From: Ulva prolifera
Lineage: Eukaryota > Chlorophyta > Ulvophyceae > Ulvales > Ulvaceae
NCBI GenBank assembly: GCA_023078555.1
Contig: CM041200.1
Span: 1,116,001-1,180,000 of the forward strand
Reading direction: 5' to 3'
DNA length: 64,000 nucleotides
Below, piece by piece: positions 61,601-64,000 of the stretch. The notes under the pieces were generated by a model. That model was not told the DNA's origin, did not search any database, and saw only the letters and a list, made by a program, of their open reading frames with translations. Position 1 is the stretch's first letter; every line of letters begins with the position of its first letter. The translations under genes and the position numbers were made by a program.

Positions 61601-62663
61601 AGTAACGTATGCCTGCTTCGCAACGGTTGCAGGCTAGCTGCGGCTGTACATGCTTTGTAGGTAAGTGATGTGCAGGCAGCTCAGGAGCAGGCATGCGGCA
61701 GACCATGCAGATGGCACTGCTGGGTTCAGAGACCTGACTGTGAAAACGGCAGATCCTCATGGAAGAGAAGACAGATCCTCAAAGCAATCTGGCGATGAGA
61801 TGACAGCATCAAAGAGTCGAGGTATCAAGCATACACCGCGGCCCATAGATGAAGAAGCGTGTCCGGCACAGCATTGCAGGAGGTTCACACATGATGAAGA
61901 ACGAGGGTTGCATGCCTGCATAATATCATGAGCCTCCCGGGAGATTGGCCTGAGCAGACCAATGTGACCATGAACTTGTAGCAGTGCCTGTGCGTTGCTG
62001 TAGAGAAGCACTGCAGAGCCATAGTCTTTCTCTGCGACCAGCTCCCGCAAGGCAGCAGGCATCTGACGCACAGTACGGAGCTGACGCAGCAGGGATTGCA
62101 ACTCTGCCAGCTCTGCAAGCTCAGTTCTTTTGTCCTGCGTAGCATCACCGAGTTTGGTGGTGCTGCGATGGTGGTGCTGATTGGCTTGCACAGGCGGACC
62201 ACACCATAAGCCTCGCATTCATGTCTTCGCTGTCCACCGTTGCAGTATCCATATTGGAATTCAGGTTTTCGGTATCAACTACCATCACCTCAAATTCAGT
62301 ACGCATCATCCTGATGATATCTGCTGCTGCAATGAAACGGCTGTAGTTGTCATGGACCAACGTTTGTGTATTGGTGCGGAATCTGCTGATGTCTGCACGG
62401 AGGGTACGCTGCTGCTGCAGAAGTGTCTCTAGACTGAGGCTCTTCCTTGCTTCCAGCCATGCATCAACTGAAAAGTTGGGACCGTCCAGGCTAGTGATGT
62501 CATGTACATGTTGCCTTACGGGACCGGGCTCAGGTAGCTCCTGTCCCGTACTTGAGTCATCTGCGAGCCCATAATCCGCCATCAGCATACGTTCTATTTC
62601 TGAAAGGCTACCCATAGGCTCTGTGGCCGTGGCCATGTCACTCGAAGCGTCACCCCCCGCCAT
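58631..62663 (-). CDS. VPS51: VPS51, subunit of GARP/EARP tethering complexes
   Basis: ATG 62663 starts an exon with MLMADYGLADD, FSVDAWLEARKSLSLETLLQ, LVHDNYSRFIAAADIIRMMR and EFEVMVVDTENLNSNMDT. This is the conserved VPS51/COG1/EXO84-type N-terminus in which the short helix binds syntaxin-6-type SNAREs. The next exon (after CATCGCAG near 62.16 kb) has TKLGDATQDKRTELAELAEL, LRELVAEKDYGSAVLLYSNA and ISREAHDIM. The remainder, down to TAA at 58631-58633, is helical with little sequence conservation: MALLGKHDAEE, YCLGAAVAAVEQSVVN, FVAKAVQDQLAATAKQLL, and a final LDHQQLEQLLGRK. GARP returns endosomal carriers to the trans-Golgi. The N-terminal third identifies the gene; internal exon borders are approximate. 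It shares a 117-base divergent promoter with the CBM48 gene. Confidence 0.8.
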
Positions 62664-62780
62664 GACGAGATCTGGAGAAGACCAATCACATCCTGGGAAC
62701 CACTAACATGAGCCAGCTTTTCATCCGGCGTAACCGTCTTGGCTGTTGGCGTTGGATGCCTCTGAGGGGCCCCGCCGGGC
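62664..62780. promoter_or_regulatory. Compact divergent promoter between VPS51 and CBM48 protein
   Basis: Only 117 bases separate two outward-facing start codons, so leaders and promoters must be short or overlap. No named motif seen. Confidence 0.4.
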
Positions 62781-64000
62781 ATGGCGAATTACAATTGCAT
62801 GGACATACGCACAGCCATCCGCAGCTACGTGAACTCCTTTCGCGGGAGCGATATACTACATTGATAACGCACGCCCAAAACAAAAAATCGTTTCTGTGTG
62901 ACCAGAGCCCACATGGTCGTTGCAGGAGGGCGTGCCAGAGCAGGCAATATCTGATGCAAAGCACATCGATGTGAGCGAAGTCATGCTGAGCCGGCGAGAC
63001 CAGCGTGAAGCGCCGAGTATAAGTTCATGTCGATATGGTCCAGTGCGTGTGAAGCAGGCACGTGTCACGGCAGATCTTGCACGGCCAAGGAACGTCTCAA
63101 GATGCGCTTCGGTCGATATTGGGCAGCCGCAAAGCAATGGGGCAACCCCCAAGCCTCAGATGGATATAGTACTAGAGAGCTCGGAGAGTAAAATCTTGAC
63201 CGCTTTCACGTTTCCAGCCGCGCTGTCGGCCTCGAATGATGTGGCGTTGACAGGTTCGTGTCGACACAAGGCATTGCGCATGCCGAAGTGAGCTCACACA
63301 TTCACCATCTTCGTGCGTATAATCGTCAGATGTCTTATGTATTGGCGTGGACGATCAGTGCACGCGCTTGCTATGCGACCTGATCATGCCATTGAACTGT
63401 GCCCTGTGTACTCATCTGCCACAACCCGGGTATGCGAAGCGATAGCGACTGACGCCGATCAATCCAAAAGATCCAGTGCACGGTAGTGAATCTGATTTGT
63501 TGTAGGATCAAGCGTGACACTTTCAGTCTCAGTTGATTCCATTTTCGCAACCTGCAGGGTCTTTCAATGGCTGGAAGAAGCCATTTCCGATGCGTCCAGC
63601 CAACAGCAACGACCTGGTCAGATCTGTGCTGCTCCCCCCTGGCACGACTGAATACAAATTTGTCGTTGATGGAGAGTGGAGGTATTCGCTGCGAGACCCT
63701 GTAGTGACCAGCAGCTCTGAAGGTACCATCAACAACTGCAAAGTGGTGCAAGAAAATTGCAACATTTCCTGGCAGGGTGAAAACTCGAATCATGAGGTCT
63801 TTGTGTCGGGTAGTTTCTTAGGGTGGTCGGAATTGGTGCCGCTTGCGCACACTGAGCATGGGAAGTACACCGCTCACTGCTGCTTGCCGGTGCGCTCCGA
63901 CCTGATGCACATTAAATTGAGGGGGCATGACACTGGACCCAGTGAACATCCATGTGAGCGCTTCGGGCTGAGGTGATGTATGTGCATCTAGTATGTACCG
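62781..64000 (+). CDS. Protein with tandem CBM48/AMPK-beta-type glucan-binding modules, 3' truncated
   Basis: ATG 62781 opens MANYNCMDIRTAIRSY, which splices in phase (intron 62829-62925) to EGVPEQAISDAKHID. Exon 2 (62926-63253) ends in FTFPAALSASNDVALTG and splices through a split Gly codon to exon 3 at 63558. There SFNGWKKPFPMRP, LLPPGTTEYKFVVDGEWRYS and a NN-type end complete a first CBM48. A second starts at once: ISWQGENSNHEVFVSGSF, LGWSELVPL, GKYTAHCCLP, after which a GTGCGC donor leads into an intron running off the window. Such modules bind glycogen or starch in AMPK/SnRK1 beta subunits, SEX4/LSF1-type phosphatases and PTST scaffolds. No catalytic part is visible, so the class stays open. 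The N-terminal 110 residues match nothing I know. Confidence 0.8.

Noticed and set aside
1-64000. CRISPR arrays, prokaryotic operons, prophage or insertion sequences
   Set aside because: No regularly spaced repeats, no ribosome-binding-site spacing and no integrase or transposase; the intron-split genes are eukaryotic.

Overview
The window is nuclear DNA of a photosynthetic eukaryote, most likely a chlorophyte green alga. Genes are monocistronic, sit on alternating strands and are split by spliceosomal introns, many with GTGCGT or GTGCGC donors and CAG acceptors. UGUAA, the usual green-algal poly(A) signal, lies shortly downstream of several stops. Three products look plastid-targeted (limit dextrinase, thioredoxin z, a fibrillin). 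A K+-dependent H+-pyrophosphatase and a ciliary protein (CFAP206) are also present. The exact genus cannot be read from the sequence.

Layout. 1-1946 (+): C-terminal part of a DmX-like/Rabconnectin-3 protein, cut by the left edge. About 2.0-8.4 kb: no gene I can name, only two weak exon candidates. 8.4-12.6 kb (-): BRF1, the TFIIIB subunit, with a long AT-hook linker. 12.6-15.4 kb: no identifiable gene. 15.4-19.0 kb (-): H+-PPase. 19.6-22.3 kb (+): CFAP206. 22.5-25.8 kb (-): glycyl-tRNA synthetase. 27.0-27.4 kb (+): Tctex-type dynein light chain. 27.5-34.0 kb (-): DNA topoisomerase II. 34.4-40.4 kb (+): pullulanase/limit dextrinase. 40.7-41.4 kb (-): thioredoxin z. 41.7-46.3 kb (+): kelch protein. 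46.4-49.2 kb (-): double-domain fibrillin. 49.8-52.0 kb (+): class IV histone deacetylase. 52.5-54.6 kb (-): pirin. 56.5-58.0 kb (+): drug/metabolite-type transporter with a repeat tail. 58.6-62.7 kb (-): VPS51. 62.8 kb to the right edge (+): protein with tandem glycogen/starch-binding CBM48 modules.

The genes are mostly unrelated housekeeping genes, so there is no operon or gene-cluster logic. Themes that recur are polymer-glucan metabolism (limit dextrinase, CBM48 protein), plastid function (Trx z, fibrillin), endomembrane acidification and traffic (DmX-like protein, H+-PPase, VPS51), cilia/dynein (CFAP206, Tctex) and chromatin/transcription (BRF1, TOP2, HDAC). Many neighbours are convergent and tightly packed (gaps of 81-150 bp), and in at least one pair the likely poly(A) sites interleave. 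By eye, terminal exons are often AT-richer than internal exons of the same gene. Exon borders below were placed by hand from reading frame, splice consensus and family resemblance, so gene spans are firmer than individual junctions.
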